Assembly (NCBI GenBank): GCA_021851865.1
Contig: JAJZBU010000001.1
Location: forward strand, 120,685 to 184,684
DNA from: Pseudomonadota bacterium
GTDB taxonomy: Bacteria > Pseudomonadota > Gammaproteobacteria > Pseudomonadales > Moraxellaceae
Direction of reading: 5' to 3'
DNA: 64,000 bases
The translations under genes and the position numbers were made by a program. The first letter of the stretch is position 1. Each line of letters starts with the position of its first letter. This document shows, in pieces, positions 39,394 through 49,571 of this stretch. Below the pieces are notes generated by a model. The model searched no databases, had not been told where the DNA came from, and saw nothing but the letters and a program-made list of their open reading frames with translations.

Positions 39394-41612
39394 GACAGGA
39401 GCGTTGGCGGCGGGTCGCCCTGATCGGGCTCGGTCTGATCGGATCGTCGCTGGCGCGCCTCCTGCGAACCCAGGATCTGGCTGATGAGATCGTCGCCAGC
39501 GGTAGTCGTGCGGTGACCTTGCAGCGCGGTCTTGATCTTGGCATCATCGATCGAGCCTGTGTCGATCTGGTCGCAGCGGTCGAAGGTTGTGATCTCATCG
39601 TCCTCGCCATGCCGGTGGCGGCCATCGCCAGCACGCTGGCGACGATAGCGCCGCATCTGGCACCAGGAAGCGTCGTGACCGACGTCGGCAGTGTCAAGGG
39701 TGCCGTCGTCGATGAGGTCCAGCGTCTGCTGGGCACGGTGCCGACCTGCTTCGTTCCGGGGCATCCCATCGCCGGTGCCGAGACCAGCGGTGTCGATGCG
39801 GGCGATGCCGATCTCTTTCGTCGTCACAAGGTGATCCTGACGCCGTTGCCTGACACCGATGCCCAGGCCTTGGCGGCGGTCGAACGTCTTTGGCGCAGCG
39901 CCGGTGCCGAACTCATCCGCATGAGTGTTGCGGCGCATGACAGCATCCTCGCCAAGACCAGTCATTTGCCGCATCTGCTGGCGTTTTCCCTGGTCGATAC
40001 CTTGGCGCGAGAATCGGAGAATCTCGAAATTTTTCGTTACGCGGCCGGAGGTTTTCGCGATTTCACACGCATCGCCGCCAGCGATCCGCGTATGTGGCAT
40101 GATATCGCCCTGAGCAATCGACCTGCTCTGCACGCAGCGCTGGATCTCTTTCAGGGTGGGCTCGACCAACTTCGCCAGGCCATCGACAACGGTGATGGCG
40201 AGGCGCTCCTGCGTATTTTCAGTCGTGCCCGCCGGGCGCGAGAACACTTTTCCCATATGCTGGCCGGAACGGCCTATGCCAAGACGAAGAGCACGATGAA
40301 GATCGAATTTCAGGTACAGCCCGGTGGACGGGTGCAAGGGCGGGCGCGTGTGCCCGGAGACAAATCCATTTCCCATCGCAGCATCATGCTCGGTGCCATC
40401 GCCGAAGGCGTCACGGAAGTGCACGGTTTTCTCGAGGGTGAGGATGCTTTGTCGACCTTGCAGGCTTTCCGTGATATGGGCGTGCAGATTGAGGGGCCGG
40501 AGCGCGGCCATGTGCGGGTGCACGGTGTCGGACGGCATGGGCTGAAGCCTTCGGCAAGGCCGCTTTACCTCGGCAATTCAGGCACCTCCATGCGCTTGTT
40601 GTGCGGCATGCTGTGTGGCCAGTCTTTCGATAGTGTGTTGACCGGCGATGCCTCGCTCTCGCGTCGTCCTATGCAGCGCATTGCCCATCCCTTGACCCTG
40701 ATGGGGGCGCACATCGATACCACGGGTGACCGCGGTACGCCCCCCTTACGCATTCAAGGCGGACAGACCTTGCAGGGGATGCACTATGACATGCCCGTCG
40801 CCTCGGCGCAGGTGAAATCAGGCATTCTGCTGGCTGGTTTGTGGGCGCAAGGCGAGACTTCGGTGCGTGAGCCGGCGCCGACACGGGACCACACCGAGCG
40901 CATGCTGCGGGGTTTCGGCTACGCTGTTGATCGCCAGGATGGCTGTATCCGTCTGCGCGGTGGTGGTCGCCTGCTGGCGACGCAGATCGACGTACCGGCG
41001 GACATCTCCTCGGCGGCCTTTTTCATGGTGGCCGCCAGTATCGCTCCTGGCTCGGAGCTCACGCTTGAACATGTCGGTATCAACCCGACGCGCACCGGCA
41101 TCATCGATATTCTGCGCCTCATGGGCGGTGATATCGAGATGAGCCATGAGCGTGAGGTCGCCGGCGAGCCGGTAGCCGATCTGCACATCCGTTACGCGCC
41201 TTTGCAGGGCATCGACATTCCCCTGGAATTGGTGCCGTTGGCTATCGATGAGTTCCCGGTGCTTTTTGTCGCTGCTGCTTGTGCTCGTGGCCGGACAGTC
41301 CTGCGTGGCGCCGAGGAACTGCGCGTCAAAGAGTCCGATCGTATCCAAGTCATGGCGGATGGTTTGCAAGCCCTCGGAGTGGCGGCGCAGGCGACACCTG
41401 ATGGCATGATCATCGAAGGCGGCCGCATCGCTGGAGGGCACGTCGACAGCCACGGCGATCATCGTATCGCCATGGCTTTTGCGGTCGCTGCTTTGCGCGC
41501 TGAAGCCGACATTCTGATCGCCGACTGCGCCAATGTCGCGACCAGTTTTCCAGGTTTTGCCGACATGGCGCGCGAGCTGGGTATCGGCTTGCAGGTGCTC
41601 AGTACGGAATGA
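39390..41612 (+). CDS. Fused prephenate dehydrogenase / EPSP synthase (TyrA-AroA)
   Basis: The 740-residue protein joins two enzymes. Residues about 1-300 are a TyrA-type dehydrogenase with a Rossmann start [17 protein letters not shown] and [29 protein letters not shown]. From Met303 a full-length EPSP synthase follows ([68 protein letters not shown]). It would serve both the tyrosine branch and the sixth shikimate step. The same fusion is known in Pseudomonas and Acinetobacter. The GTG start overlaps the hisC TGA. Confidence 0.95.
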   Translation: MRQERWRRVALIGLGLIGSSLARLLRTQDLADEIVASGSRAVTLQRGLDLGIIDRACVDLVAAVEGCDLIVLAMPVAAIASTLATIAPHLAPGSVVTDVGSVKGAVVDEVQRLLGTVPTCFVPGHPIAGAETSGVDAGDADLFRRHKVILTPLPDTDAQALAAVERLWRSAGAELIRMSVAAHDSILAKTSHLPHLLAFSLVDTLARESENLEIFRYAAGGFRDFTRIAASDPRMWHDIALSNRPALHAALDLFQGGLDQLRQAIDNGDGEALLRIFSRARRAREHFSHMLAGTAYAKTKSTMKIEFQVQPGGRVQGRARVPGDKSISHRSIMLGAIAEGVTEVHGFLEGEDALSTLQAFRDMGVQIEGPERGHVRVHGVGRHGLKPSARPLYLGNSGTSMRLLCGMLCGQSFDSVLTGDASLSRRPMQRIAHPLTLMGAHIDTTGDRGTPPLRIQGGQTLQGMHYDMPVASAQVKSGILLAGLWAQGETSVREPAPTRDHTERMLRGFGYAVDRQDGCIRLRGGGRLLATQIDVPADISSAAFFMVAASIAPGSELTLEHVGINPTRTGIIDILRLMGGDIEMSHEREVAGEPVADLHIRYAPLQGIDIPLELVPLAIDEFPVLFVAAACARGRTVLRGAEELRVKESDRIQVMADGLQALGVAAQATPDGMIIEGGRIAGGHVDSHGDHRIAMAFAVAALRAEADILIADCANVATSFPGFADMARELGIGLQVLSTE

Positions 41613-41627
41613 TGAAGAAAAGCATGC

Positions 41628-41656
41628 TTGCAAATGTCATGAATTTTCTATAAAAA
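41628..41656 (+). promoter_or_regulatory. Candidate sigma70 promoter for cmk-rpsA
   Basis: TTGCAA (41628-41633) and TAAAAA (41651-41656) are separated by 17 bases, in the gap between the tyrA-aroA stop and cmk. The AT-rich spacer contrasts with the GC-rich flanks. A start site near 41663 would leave a leader of about 50 bases. Confidence 0.45.
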
Positions 41657-41712
41657 GCGGCGCACAGAGCGCTCTGGATAGAATAACTGCGAGCGGGTCG
41701 AGGAATGGGCTG

Positions 41713-42444
41713 ATGAGTAGGGAAGTAGAAAAGCCACAAGTGACCAAGGCCTTGCCGCCGGTGGTGACGCTGGACGGGCCTACCGCCTCGGGCAAAGGGA
41801 CGGTAGCTCATCGCTTGGCGCAGGCGCTTGGGTTCCATGTCCTCGATAGTGGTTCTTTATATCGAGTACTCGCTGTGGCGGCGCAGCATCATGCTGTATC
41901 GCTGGACAATGCTGAGGCCTTGCAGGTACTGGCGGCGCATCTCGATGTTCAGTTCAGTGGCGATGCCGTCGGGGAGACGCGCATCATCCTGGAAGGTGAG
42001 GACGTCACCCAGGTTCTGCGCACCGAGGATTGTGGGCGCGCAGCCTCGGTGGTGGCGGCTTTACCGGATGTTCGCCTCGCTCTGCTCGATCGGCAACGCG
42101 CCTTCCGCGAGGCGCCCGGCCTCGTCGCCGATGGCCGTGATATGGGGACGGTGGTCTTCCCTGACGCCTGTCTCAAGGTCTTTTTGACAGCAACTGCTGA
42201 AGAACGTGCACAAAGGCGTTATCGTCAGTTGCTTGACAAGGGCTTTGGTGCTAGCCTTGCCGCCCTTACCGAGGATATACGCGCGCGCGATGAGCGCGAT
42301 ATGCGGCGAGCTGTAGCTCCTTTGCGGCCGGCTGAGGACGCCATTCTGCTGGATAGTACGCAGATGTCGGCGGATGACGTCGTGCGTCGTATTCTCGATG
42401 GGGCGCGTCAGCACCCGGTGCTGGCTGCGCGTCTGCGTGCCTGA
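41713..42444 (+). CDS. cmk: Cytidylate kinase Cmk
   Basis: The 243-residue kinase phosphorylates CMP and dCMP. It has the P-loop [30 protein letters not shown], the NMP-binding segment [18 protein letters not shown] and the lid [14 protein letters not shown] with [19 protein letters not shown]. The ATG at 41713 follows GAGGA at eight bases. The frame is open further upstream, but into the tyrA-aroA end. cmk-rpsA is a widely conserved pair. Confidence 0.95.
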   Translation: MSREVEKPQVTKALPPVVTLDGPTASGKGTVAHRLAQALGFHVLDSGSLYRVLAVAAQHHAVSLDNAEALQVLAAHLDVQFSGDAVGETRIILEGEDVTQVLRTEDCGRAASVVAALPDVRLALLDRQRAFREAPGLVADGRDMGTVVFPDACLKVFLTATAEERAQRRYRQLLDKGFGASLAALTEDIRARDERDMRRAVAPLRPAEDAILLDSTQMSADDVVRRILDGARQHPVLAARLRA

Positions 42445-42568
42445 CTTCCAGGCAGGAATGATCCGTCAACCCGTCACTGTTAAGGTGGGCGGATCGTCAT
42501 TTTTAAGAACCCTGCAGAGGTGACCTGTAGGCCAGGTGAAGCGGCACCAGAAGCCGCAGGTTGTGATC

Positions 42569-44251
42569 ATGTCCGAATCTTTTGCCTTTCTTTTTGAAAA
42601 TAGCCTCAAGGATCTCGACGTCGAAAAGGGCGCCTTGATTCAGGGTACCGTCATCGCTATCGACGATGACTGGGTCGTCGTCGACACCGGCCTTAAATCG
42701 GAAGGTGTGGTGGCGCGCGAAGAATTCCTCAACGATCGCCGTGAACTTGAGATCAAGGTCGGTGATCAGGTCGATGTCGTCGTCGATGCTCTCGACAACG
42801 GTCTCGGTCAGACCCAGCTGTCGCGTGAAAAAGCCAAGCGTGCTGAAACCTGGACCAAGCTTGAGCGTATCTTCGAAGCGGGTGACATCGTCACAGGCAT
42901 CATTTCGGGCAAGGTCAAAGGTGGTTTCACCGTCGACATCGGCTCGATCCGTGCGTTCCTGCCGGGATCGCTGGTCGACATTCGTCCCATCCGCGACACG
43001 TCCCATCTGGAGGGGCGTGAACTCGAGTTCAAGCTGATCAAGCTCGACGCCAAGCGTAACAATGTCGTTGTGTCGCGTCGCGCTGTCATGGAAGCTGAAT
43101 CTTCCGCTGAACGCGAGCAGCTGCTGGAAAATCTGCAGGAAGGTCAGGTGGTGCGCGGCATCATCAAGAACCTCACCGAATACGGCGCCTTCGTCGATCT
43201 CGGTGGCATCGACGGCCTGCTGCACATCACCGACATGGCCTGGAAGCGCATCAAGAACCCCAACGAAATCGTCGAAGTGGGTCAGGAAGTTCAGGTCAAG
43301 GTGCTCAAGTTCGATCGTGAGCGCAATCGCGTCAGTCTCGGCCTGAAGCAGCTCGGCGAAGATCCCTGGCTCGATATCGTGCGGCGCTATCCGGTGGGTA
43401 CGCGCGTCAAGGCGCATATCACCAATCTTACCGATTACGGCTGCTTTGCCGAGTTGGAAGAAGGCGTCGAAGGTCTTGTCCACGTCTCGGAAATGGATTG
43501 GACGAACAAGAACGTGCATCCGCACCGTATCGTCCAGGTCGGTGAAGAAGTCGAAGTCATGGTGCTCGACATCGATGAAGATCGTCGTCGTATCTCCCTC
43601 GGGATCAAGCAGTGCAAGGCCAATCCCTGGGATGAATTCGCCAAGAACCACGAGAAGGGTGAGCAGGTCAGCGGCACCATCAAGTCGATTACCGACTTTG
43701 GTATCTTCGTCGGTCTCGATGGCGGTATCGACGGTCTCGTTCATCTCTCCGACATCTCCTGGAATGAGAGCGGTGAGGAAGCGGTGCGTCGCTACAAGAA
43801 GGGCGACACTCTCGATGCCGTCATTTTGTCGGTGGACCCTGAGCGTGAGCGCATTTCGCTCGGCGTCAAGCAGATGGATCGCGATCCCTTCAATGACTTT
43901 GTCGCCAAGTATGAGAAGGGCGCCATCATCAAGGGACGCGTCAAGAGCGTTGATGCCAAGGGAGCGACGGTTGAGGTCATGGACGGTGTCGAAGCCAGTC
44001 TGCGTGCCTCTGAGATCAGCCGTGATCGTGTCGAAGATGCTACCCGCTTCTTCAAGGATGGCGATGAGGTCGAGGCCAAGATCATCGGTATCGATCGTAA
44101 GTCGCGCGTGATCAGTCTTTCGATCAAGGCCAAGGATGAGTCGGACGATCGCAGTGCCATGGCGGCAGCGCGTGAAACCGAAGACAGCTTGGCTCCGAAA
44201 AAGACCATTGGTGACCTGATCAACCGCGCGCGTCAGTCCAGCGAGACCTGA
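42569..44251 (+). CDS. rpsA: 30S ribosomal protein S1
   Basis: The 560-residue protein has six S1 RNA-binding repeats, for example [100 protein letters not shown] and [20 protein letters not shown]. It helps load mRNA onto the ribosome. The ATG at 42569 gives the standard start [10 protein letters not shown]. In enterobacteria its own leader is a target for autorepression; I could not identify such a structure in the 124-base leader. A strong terminator follows. Confidence 0.97.
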   Translation: MSESFAFLFENSLKDLDVEKGALIQGTVIAIDDDWVVVDTGLKSEGVVAREEFLNDRRELEIKVGDQVDVVVDALDNGLGQTQLSREKAKRAETWTKLERIFEAGDIVTGIISGKVKGGFTVDIGSIRAFLPGSLVDIRPIRDTSHLEGRELEFKLIKLDAKRNNVVVSRRAVMEAESSAEREQLLENLQEGQVVRGIIKNLTEYGAFVDLGGIDGLLHITDMAWKRIKNPNEIVEVGQEVQVKVLKFDRERNRVSLGLKQLGEDPWLDIVRRYPVGTRVKAHITNLTDYGCFAELEEGVEGLVHVSEMDWTNKNVHPHRIVQVGEEVEVMVLDIDEDRRRISLGIKQCKANPWDEFAKNHEKGEQVSGTIKSITDFGIFVGLDGGIDGLVHLSDISWNESGEEAVRRYKKGDTLDAVILSVDPERERISLGVKQMDRDPFNDFVAKYEKGAIIKGRVKSVDAKGATVEVMDGVEASLRASEISRDRVEDATRFFKDGDEVEAKIIGIDRKSRVISLSIKAKDESDDRSAMAAARETEDSLAPKKTIGDLINRARQSSET

Positions 44252-44279
44252 AGCGACGGGATTCTGTCCTGATGTCACG

Positions 44280-44306
44280 ACCCCCGGCCAAGTCCGGGGG
44301 TTTTTC
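44280..44306 (+). terminator. Intrinsic terminator of rpsA
   Basis: ACCCCCGG and CCGGGGGT form an 8-bp GC-rich stem with a six-base loop, followed at once by a T-run (TTTTTCTT). It lies 28 bases after the rpsA stop. This is the clearest intrinsic terminator in the window. Confidence 0.9.
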
Positions 44307-44468
44307 TTGTGTGCTCGGGCAGGCACGAACAGACCCAGCTCGAGATAGATCGATCCAATACAACACCCAGCGCGAGTGAAATAGCCGGAGGTCGTGATGT
44401 GATGGATCCAGATTGCTTCTGCCGTCAATGTGCGAGAAAATGACGCCATTATTCATGAGGGGGCTGAG

Positions 44469-45389
44469 ATGTCGCGCGAGCAAGCTGCTCTGAACGAGGT
44501 GGGGCGGTGGAGTCCTGGCGCCGACGCCGAGTCATCCGCGCATTCTCGTAAGACCCGTACTGAATTTAACAAATTACAAAAAAGATTGCGCCGTCTTGTC
44601 GGGCAAGCTATCGCTGATTATGAAATGATCCAAGACGGCGATAAGGTCATGGTGTGTCTGTCCGGGGGGAAGGATAGTTACACCTTACTGGATATCCTGC
44701 TCAATCTACGCATGAGTGCTCCGATCAAGTTCGATATCGTCGCGGTCAATCTTGATCAGAAGCAGCCTGGTTTTCCCGAAGATATCCTGCCGCGCTACTT
44801 ATCAGAGCGCGAAATTCCTTATTTTATCCTGGAAAAAGATACTTACAGCATCGTCAAGCAACTGACGCCGGAAGGGAAAACTTATTGCGCGGTCTGCTCG
44901 CGATTGCGGCGAGGAAACCTCTATGGGTTTGCCCAAAAGATCGGTGCAACCAAAGTTGCTCTTGGTCATCACCGCGATGACATCATGGCGACTTTTTTTC
45001 TCAACCTTTTCTTCAATGGTAAACTCAAGGCCATGCCGCCGAAACTGCTCAGTGACGACGGGCAGAATATCCTGATACGCCCTCTTGCGTATTGTCGGGA
45101 GAAGGACATCATTTCTTACGCAAAGGCGCGCGAATTTCCGATTATCCCATGCAATCTCTGTGGCTCACAGGAAAACCTGCAGCGAGCTGCTATCAATGAA
45201 ATGTTGCGACAGTGGGATCAACAAAATCCACGTCGTCTTGATAGTATTTTTACAGCGTTGAGCAGCGTGGCTCCTTCGCAGATGCTGGATCGTCAGCTTT
45301 TTGATTTTATCGGTCTTGATGCGCGACGCGCGCACGGCGAGCGAACAGAGAGCAAGGAACGCATCGAATTGATTGACATGAACCTATAA
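44469..45389 (+). CDS. ttcA: tRNA 2-thiocytidine synthetase TtcA
   Basis: The 306-residue enzyme thiolates C32 of certain tRNAs. It has the PP-loop [17 protein letters not shown], the first Cys pair [10 protein letters not shown] and the second [12 protein letters not shown], which together bind the 4Fe-4S cluster. The ATG at 44469 has GAGGGGG before it; an upstream ATG at 44430 would add thirteen residues. The gene stands alone after the rpsA terminator and is the last clearly core gene before the variable right side. Confidence 0.94.
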   Translation: MSREQAALNEVGRWSPGADAESSAHSRKTRTEFNKLQKRLRRLVGQAIADYEMIQDGDKVMVCLSGGKDSYTLLDILLNLRMSAPIKFDIVAVNLDQKQPGFPEDILPRYLSEREIPYFILEKDTYSIVKQLTPEGKTYCAVCSRLRRGNLYGFAQKIGATKVALGHHRDDIMATFFLNLFFNGKLKAMPPKLLSDDGQNILIRPLAYCREKDIISYAKAREFPIIPCNLCGSQENLQRAAINEMLRQWDQQNPRRLDSIFTALSSVAPSQMLDRQLFDFIGLDARRAHGERTESKERIELIDMNL

Positions 45390-45692
45390 GGGAATAACCG
45401 GTATGTCGGATGGATCGAAGATGCGAACGGCAACATGCCGCCCGTCCGTGAATTGACCTATGACGAAGTTCTTGCCCTGAGTATTGAGAAACTTGGCGAT
45501 GACGGAAGCCTGTACACCATTCGGCACCGCTGCTTCGGCTGTCATCGAGGGAGCCGAAGTCTCGGCAGATCCACCAGTACCAGCCAGCGCTGGGCATGAG
45601 CTTGGCTGGGAACAGGGCAGAGAACGGTTCAATTTCACACCGTACTGAACAGATGTCTCCGCTTGGGGCCGAAAGTCCACCGTTTCGGCCAT
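45384..45692 (-). CDS. Possible 102-residue protein, unrecognised
   Basis: An ATG-started minus-strand frame of 102 codons overlaps the last six bases of ttcA. The C-terminal half ([19 protein letters not shown], then [19 protein letters not shown]) reads like a folded protein; the N-terminal half is low in complexity (Ser, Pro, Ala, Thr). I recognise no family. It could be a real small gene, or a remnant of a longer one, since an unrelated plus-strand frame overlaps and the region beyond it has no sensible coding. Confidence 0.35.
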   Translation of the reverse strand: MAETVDFRPQAETSVQYGVKLNRSLPCSQPSSCPALAGTGGSAETSAPSMTAEAAVPNGVQASVIAKFLNTQGKNFVIGQFTDGRHVAVRIFDPSDIPVIPL

Positions 45693-45854
45693 TTGTCCCT
45701 CGACGGAACCGAATCCGCGTCTGCTTTCAGAACCCCATAGTAACGCCCTGGCGGACCGTGGGACGAAAGAGCCCGTCAGGCCTCAGATGACGAGGGACGT
45801 AACACCTGGTGGTGGCCGACACGGAGAAGCACCACCCCAAGGGGGCGCAGTCAT
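45390..45854. other. Gap between ttcA and the receiver protein; degenerate-looking
   Basis: Apart from the possible 102-codon frame, I see no gene. Around 45807-45835 an inverted repeat GGTGGTG ... CACCACC with a 15-base loop lies close to the end of the two-component operon, which reads toward it. The composition is intermediate between the GC-rich left and AT-rich right. No integrase, tRNA or clear direct repeat was found. Confidence 0.4.
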
Positions 45855-46793
45855 TCAACTCAATTGTTCATGGTTGGTGAGGAGTAGGCGTGTGCGCAAT
45901 TTCTGTAAATAAGCAGCCATACGAGATGAATTCAACTGCTCTCGAAGTTCAGGTATTTTGTCAACCTCTGGCAGGGGTTCAGGCTGTTTCTGTAGAAATT
46001 CTTTACGATGAATCGTTGCTTCAAGCGATTTACTTAAGACTCCTGCACGGACAGGTTTGGGAAGATAACGATAGACCTGAGCCTGATTGATCAGTTCGGC
46101 AACCCGGCGCGTGTCTTTAAAACTGGTAATGACCAGGGTCAGCAAACTTGGACGTTCGCGCCTAAGCGTCTTGATCAGGGTGGCGGGGTCTTCACCAGGA
46201 AGATTGAGTTCACTGATCAAGATGCCGATTTTGTGATGTGCAAGGATGGCAAGAGCAGCCTGCACACTGGCTACACCGAGAACAGGAAAGCGCAGGCCTA
46301 CGATATCGCGCACGGTTTGCAGGGTTTGTGGGTCGTTGTCGAGTACCAGAATACTAAAAAGATTCGATGTGACAACTTTCACCGAAATCGGTGGATCAAC
46401 AACCACGGGTTGCCGTGATCGACGTGCCTGTTCCGCCGCCATGGCGATCGTATCGCGTAATTCTTTGGGCCCCCACGGCTTCTGAATATAACGAAATACC
46501 TCCGCCTCATTGACAGAGTCCATGGTGGCTTGCGTATCAGCATAACCGGTGAGAAGTATGCGCACTGTTCGTGGTGAAGAGAGGCGTGCTTGCGCCAACA
46601 TCTCGGTGCCCGTCATTTGCGGCATGCGCTGGTCAGAAATGACGATGTCAATGTCTTTCTCTGACAAGATCCGCAAGGCTTCGTGCGCCTCTGTAGTGGT
46701 GATGACATCATACTGCATGCGCAAAAGCAGCCCCAAACTGCGCAGTATTCTTTCCTCATCATCGACCAGCAAGATACAGGATTTGGTGGACAT
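45855..46793 (-). CDS. Double-receiver response regulator
   Basis: The 312-residue protein has two receiver domains and no DNA-binding or enzyme output. REC1 (about 5-125) is complete: VDDEE pocket, acceptor Asp54 in VISDQRMP, Thr82 and Lys105 in IQKPWG. REC2 (about 146-265) keeps the pocket (VLDND), Thr223 and Lys246 in LPKPV, but Glu195 (ISELNLP) replaces the acceptor Asp. A basic helical tail follows (ELREQLNSSRMAAYLQKLRT). The ATG at 46793 follows GGAG. It is 16 bases downstream of the histidine kinase, its likely partner. Confidence 0.85.
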   Translation of the reverse strand: MSTKSCILLVDDEERILRSLGLLLRMQYDVITTTEAHEALRILSEKDIDIVISDQRMPQMTGTEMLAQARLSSPRTVRILLTGYADTQATMDSVNEAEVFRYIQKPWGPKELRDTIAMAAEQARRSRQPVVVDPPISVKVVTSNLFSILVLDNDPQTLQTVRDIVGLRFPVLGVASVQAALAILAHHKIGILISELNLPGEDPATLIKTLRRERPSLLTLVITSFKDTRRVAELINQAQVYRYLPKPVRAGVLSKSLEATIHRKEFLQKQPEPLPEVDKIPELREQLNSSRMAAYLQKLRTRLLLTNHEQLS

Positions 46794-46809
46794 GATTCTT
46801 CTCCAAAGA

Positions 46810-48099
46810 TCAAGCAACAGCGGATTGCTGGGGGAGGGGAAGAATGATCACAAAGCGAGTGCCTACCCCCAAACGAGATGCCACTTGGATGCGACCGCCA
46901 TGGCGGTGGATGATCTGATAACTGATCGAAAGACCCAGGCCTGTGCCTTGGCCGACGGGTTTGGTCGTAAAGAAAGGATCAAATATTTTTTTCAGGTGTT
47001 CTGGATCGATACCACACCCCGTATCTTGCAGAGACAAGTAGGCATGATGAGCATCCTGCCATGTGCGCAGCATCAGGGTTCCACCTTTGGGCATGGCTTG
47101 AGAGGCATTGGTGATCAGGTTAAGGAGAACCTGATTGATTTGGGAGGGAATGAGACGTAAGGCCGACGTCAGTTTCAAATCGCGGTGCAACTGTATGCCT
47201 TTTTTGATTTGATTGCGTGCCAATAAAAGGGCATTGTCAATGCAGTCATGCAGATTGGCTTGGTCAACGAAGGCTTGGTCCATGCGACTAAAGTCGCGCA
47301 AACCCACCACCAGTTCACTGATCTGTCCAACGCCGTACAAAGTATCTTCAAGCATGCCATGCACTTCGTCGAGAAACTGATCTGTGGCATAAATCTCGTG
47401 ATCCGAAGTGAGGGTGTCTATTTCGGTGGCAAGTTGTGCTGTATCGCCATCAGGATCGAATATGCCTGAAACTATCTTGTGATAGCGGGGAAGTAGATGG
47501 ATCGCGGGGATGATTTGTTCAACAAGAAGTTCGATATTATTACGGACATAGCCTAATGGCGTATTGATCTCATGAGCAACGCCAGCCACCATTTGACCAA
47601 GCCCAGCCATTTTTTCCGACTGCACGAGCTGTGCTTGAGATTTTTTCAGCGTATTTAGAGTTTTTGATAGATCCAGCGCGTTTTGGCTTAACTGTGCAGC
47701 CATCGAGGCAAGAAGATCTGGTACAGCGCCGATCCCGACGTAGCGGCCCTGATCAACGATGATAAAGTCCATGGATAGGGGTAGACGCATATGGGCACTG
47801 ACATGCGCCGCCGCACTAGCGATATCCTGTCCGATTTCGATGATCCATGGTGATGACTCCATAAAATCAGTCACCGGTCGATGGCCATAGAGCTCACGGC
47901 CAAAGCGCTTGAGGAAAATCTGGTTGAGGCGATAGCGCGAAATCATACCGATAGGCTGATTTCCATGAACAATAGGAAGAGAGAGTATCGGCTCATGTCG
48001 TGGGTCGAGAAATCGATCGGCCACATCATTGATGGTGTCACCTGGAGCAAGTCCGGGAATATCTCTCAACAAATCACGCAATCGGCTCACGATAGTCAT
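46810..48099 (-). CDS. CBS-domain sensor histidine kinase
   Basis: The 429-residue kinase has no membrane segments. An N-terminal pair of CBS-like repeats (about 15-130; [20 protein letters not shown] and [19 protein letters not shown]) suggests sensing of a nucleotide or similar ligand. A coiled-coil linker leads to the HisKA-type helix with His176 in [18 protein letters not shown], then an HATPase domain ([49 protein letters not shown]). The ATG at 48099 has GGAG before it. It is the first gene of an operon with the double-receiver regulator and is divergent from the transfer operon. Confidence 0.9.
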   Translation of the reverse strand: MTIVSRLRDLLRDIPGLAPGDTINDVADRFLDPRHEPILSLPIVHGNQPIGMISRYRLNQIFLKRFGRELYGHRPVTDFMESSPWIIEIGQDIASAAAHVSAHMRLPLSMDFIIVDQGRYVGIGAVPDLLASMAAQLSQNALDLSKTLNTLKKSQAQLVQSEKMAGLGQMVAGVAHEINTPLGYVRNNIELLVEQIIPAIHLLPRYHKIVSGIFDPDGDTAQLATEIDTLTSDHEIYATDQFLDEVHGMLEDTLYGVGQISELVVGLRDFSRMDQAFVDQANLHDCIDNALLLARNQIKKGIQLHRDLKLTSALRLIPSQINQVLLNLITNASQAMPKGGTLMLRTWQDAHHAYLSLQDTGCGIDPEHLKKIFDPFFTTKPVGQGTGLGLSISYQIIHRHGGRIQVASRLGVGTRFVIILPLPQQSAVA

Positions 48100-48351
48100 G
48101 GTGGTGGATCTCCGAACGACTGGGTCCAACGCTCACGTCCATGTGGCATCAAATGAAGCTCTAAGTCGTTTATTGTCTCGGACGAGTATGACAAAAATTT
48201 TACGAAAATAAGACGATGTGATGACGAATTAAGTTGTATTGGATGATTTTACCTTTTGCGGAAACGTTGGTGACAATTTGAAGGCAAGTTGGTTGCATTA
48301 CGGTGTTGGCGGCTGATTCTGTATTTAAAATTAAATGAAAATCGCCTGAAT

Positions 48352-48379
48352 TTGTAACTTGTGAGAGGAACAATAAAAT
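48352..48379 (+). promoter_or_regulatory. Predicted promoter of the transfer operon
   Basis: TTGTAA (48352-48357) and TAAAAT (48374-48379) are separated by 16 bases. Transcription from about 48386 would give a leader of about 53 bases to the traA-like ATG, which has GAGGTG at a good distance. The -10 lies within the palindrome listed next. Confidence 0.5.
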
Positions 48380-48384
48380 TGTTC
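48368..48384. promoter_or_regulatory. Palindrome over the -10 box (operator candidate)
   Basis: GAACAAT-AAA-ATTGTTC is a perfect 17-base palindrome with 7-bp arms. It covers the predicted -10, so a dimeric repressor bound here would block the whole transfer operon. Confidence 0.5.
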
Positions 48385-48438
48385 TGGCGGAGTTTGATAT
48401 TGGGTTTCTAAAAATCGACATGATAATGAGGTGATGCG

Positions 48439-48717
48439 ATGAATAAGTCATGGGTGTGGGTGTGTCTTGTGTTTTTTAGTGTCTGCTGTCATGCCACAAC
48501 CAATGATGTCTGGGCGCAGCAGGCCTACACCATGTTTCTTGACATGGCAACAGGATATGTTGGGCGCAGCATCTGCATTGTTGGCGGAATGTTGGGAATG
48601 TTGTGGGCGATGGGGACAGGAAAGCTCACCATGGCGTTATTAGGCGTTGGTGGAGCAGTGTTCGGCGTATTTTCTCCGACGCTTATCAATGCGCTTTTCG
48701 GTGCCGTTGTGATATGA
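48439..48717 (+). CDS. traA: F-type pilin-like protein TraA
   Basis: The 92-residue protein has a signal peptide (VWVCLVFFSVCCHA, cut before TTNDVW), leaving a mature chain of about 73 residues, close to the 70 of F pilin. Two hydrophobic stretches (RSICIVGGMLGMLWAMGTG and LTMALLGVGGAVFGVFSP) flank a short polar turn with Lys, the layout of F/VirB2 pilins. It is the first gene, directly before traL, where traA belongs. Sequence identity to known pilins is not evident by eye, so the call rests on architecture and place. Confidence 0.7.
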   Translation: MNKSWVWVCLVFFSVCCHATTNDVWAQQAYTMFLDMATGYVGRSICIVGGMLGMLWAMGTGKLTMALLGVGGAVFGVFSPTLINALFGAVVI

Positions 48718-48729
48718 CGGGGGTGGGTT

Positions 48730-49014
48730 ATGGATGATAAATTCTATATACCAAAATCCCTTGATGCGCCAAATTTGTTTTTGTTTATTGAAGCGGATAC
48801 TTTTGTAGTTGCCATGGCGGTGTTTGTTTTTGCTGCAATGGTAAGTATTTACATTGCCATGCCGGCAGCATGGTTTATAGCCAATTATTTTGCGCGTAAA
48901 AAATCGAGTGGTGTACGCTCGAGATATCTACATATCATGTATTGGTATACGCCATCGCAGCTATGGTTAGGGAAATTACATCCATCATGTCAGCGGGAGT
49001 ATTACGGAAGATGA
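48730..49014 (+). CDS. traL: Conjugal transfer protein TraL
   Basis: The 94-residue protein matches TraL in size and order: an N-terminal IPKSLDAPNLFLFIEADTF, membrane segments about 24-55, and a C-terminal YWYTPSQLWLG. TraL is a small inner-membrane part of the F-type secretion channel (VirB3-like). Its stop overlaps the traE start (ATGA). Confidence 0.88.
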   Translation: MDDKFYIPKSLDAPNLFLFIEADTFVVAMAVFVFAAMVSIYIAMPAAWFIANYFARKKSSGVRSRYLHIMYWYTPSQLWLGKLHPSCQREYYGR

Positions 49015-49571
49015 ACATAGAAAAATACATGGAATTTAGACGCCAGCTTGGTGAGCGTATAACGTTATGGATGGTGATGTCTTGGATGCTTGGTCTCAGC
49101 AACATAGGTATGATCATGATATGTCTGCATGCACTAAAAGAACAAAAAATCATCATCGCACCATTAACGGGCGAGCATACGTTCGAGTTTGAGCACGGTA
49201 GTGCGTCGCAATACTATCTTAAAGAAGTGGCCAGTTATTTTGTCAACAATATGCTGACGTACAGTCCTGAAACGATATCATGGCAATTAAATGCGGCGCT
49301 GCCATTGCTTGATCCTGAGTGCTATCAATCAACCAAGCAGGCACTTAAAAAACAGATGGACTGGGTGCGGCAAAAAAACATATCCAGTGTCTATTATGAG
49401 AACGCAGTGGTTGTTGATGGGTTAACGGTCAAAATTAATGGGATATTGAAAGTGATCATGGCCGGGGAGGAGATATCGCAAAAAAATTATCCTGTTGATG
49501 TTTATTTTAGTAATAAAACGGGACAGCTGCTGATCAGTGGCTTTCGTCATGAGGAGAAAGCGGCATCATGA
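49011..49571 (+). CDS. traE: Conjugal transfer protein TraE
   Basis: The 186-residue protein has an N-terminal membrane helix (ITLWMVMSWMLGLSNIGMIM) and a periplasmic domain (VASYFVNNMLTYSPETISWQ, VVDGLTVKINGILKVIM, YPVDVYFSNKTGQLLISGF), as in TraE (VirB8-like). The ATG at 49011 overlaps the traL stop; the frame is open a little upstream but inside traL. The end overlaps traK by four bases. Confidence 0.9.
   Translation: MNIEKYMEFRRQLGERITLWMVMSWMLGLSNIGMIMICLHALKEQKIIIAPLTGEHTFEFEHGSASQYYLKEVASYFVNNMLTYSPETISWQLNAALPLLDPECYQSTKQALKKQMDWVRQKNISSVYYENAVVVDGLTVKINGILKVIMAGEEISQKNYPVDVYFSNKTGQLLISGFRHEEKAAS

Larger units (their letters stand above)
48100..48438. other. 339-base divergent region, kinase operon / transfer operon
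   Basis: The sequence turns strongly AT-rich here and stays so to the end of traG. The right part holds the predicted traA promoter and palindrome. The left part must carry the kinase promoter on the minus strand, but I could not pick a convincing -35/-10 pair. No small gene was seen. Confidence 0.6.

Noticed and set aside
42503..44449. A 648-codon minus-strand frame
   Set aside because: It is the shadow of rpsA, whose six S1 repeats are unmistakable; the antisense product is Asp/His/Leu-rich and has no family match.
45596..45790. 64-codon plus-strand frame
   Set aside because: It has Arg/Ser/Pro-rich composition, no family match, and overlaps the slightly better minus-strand frame.
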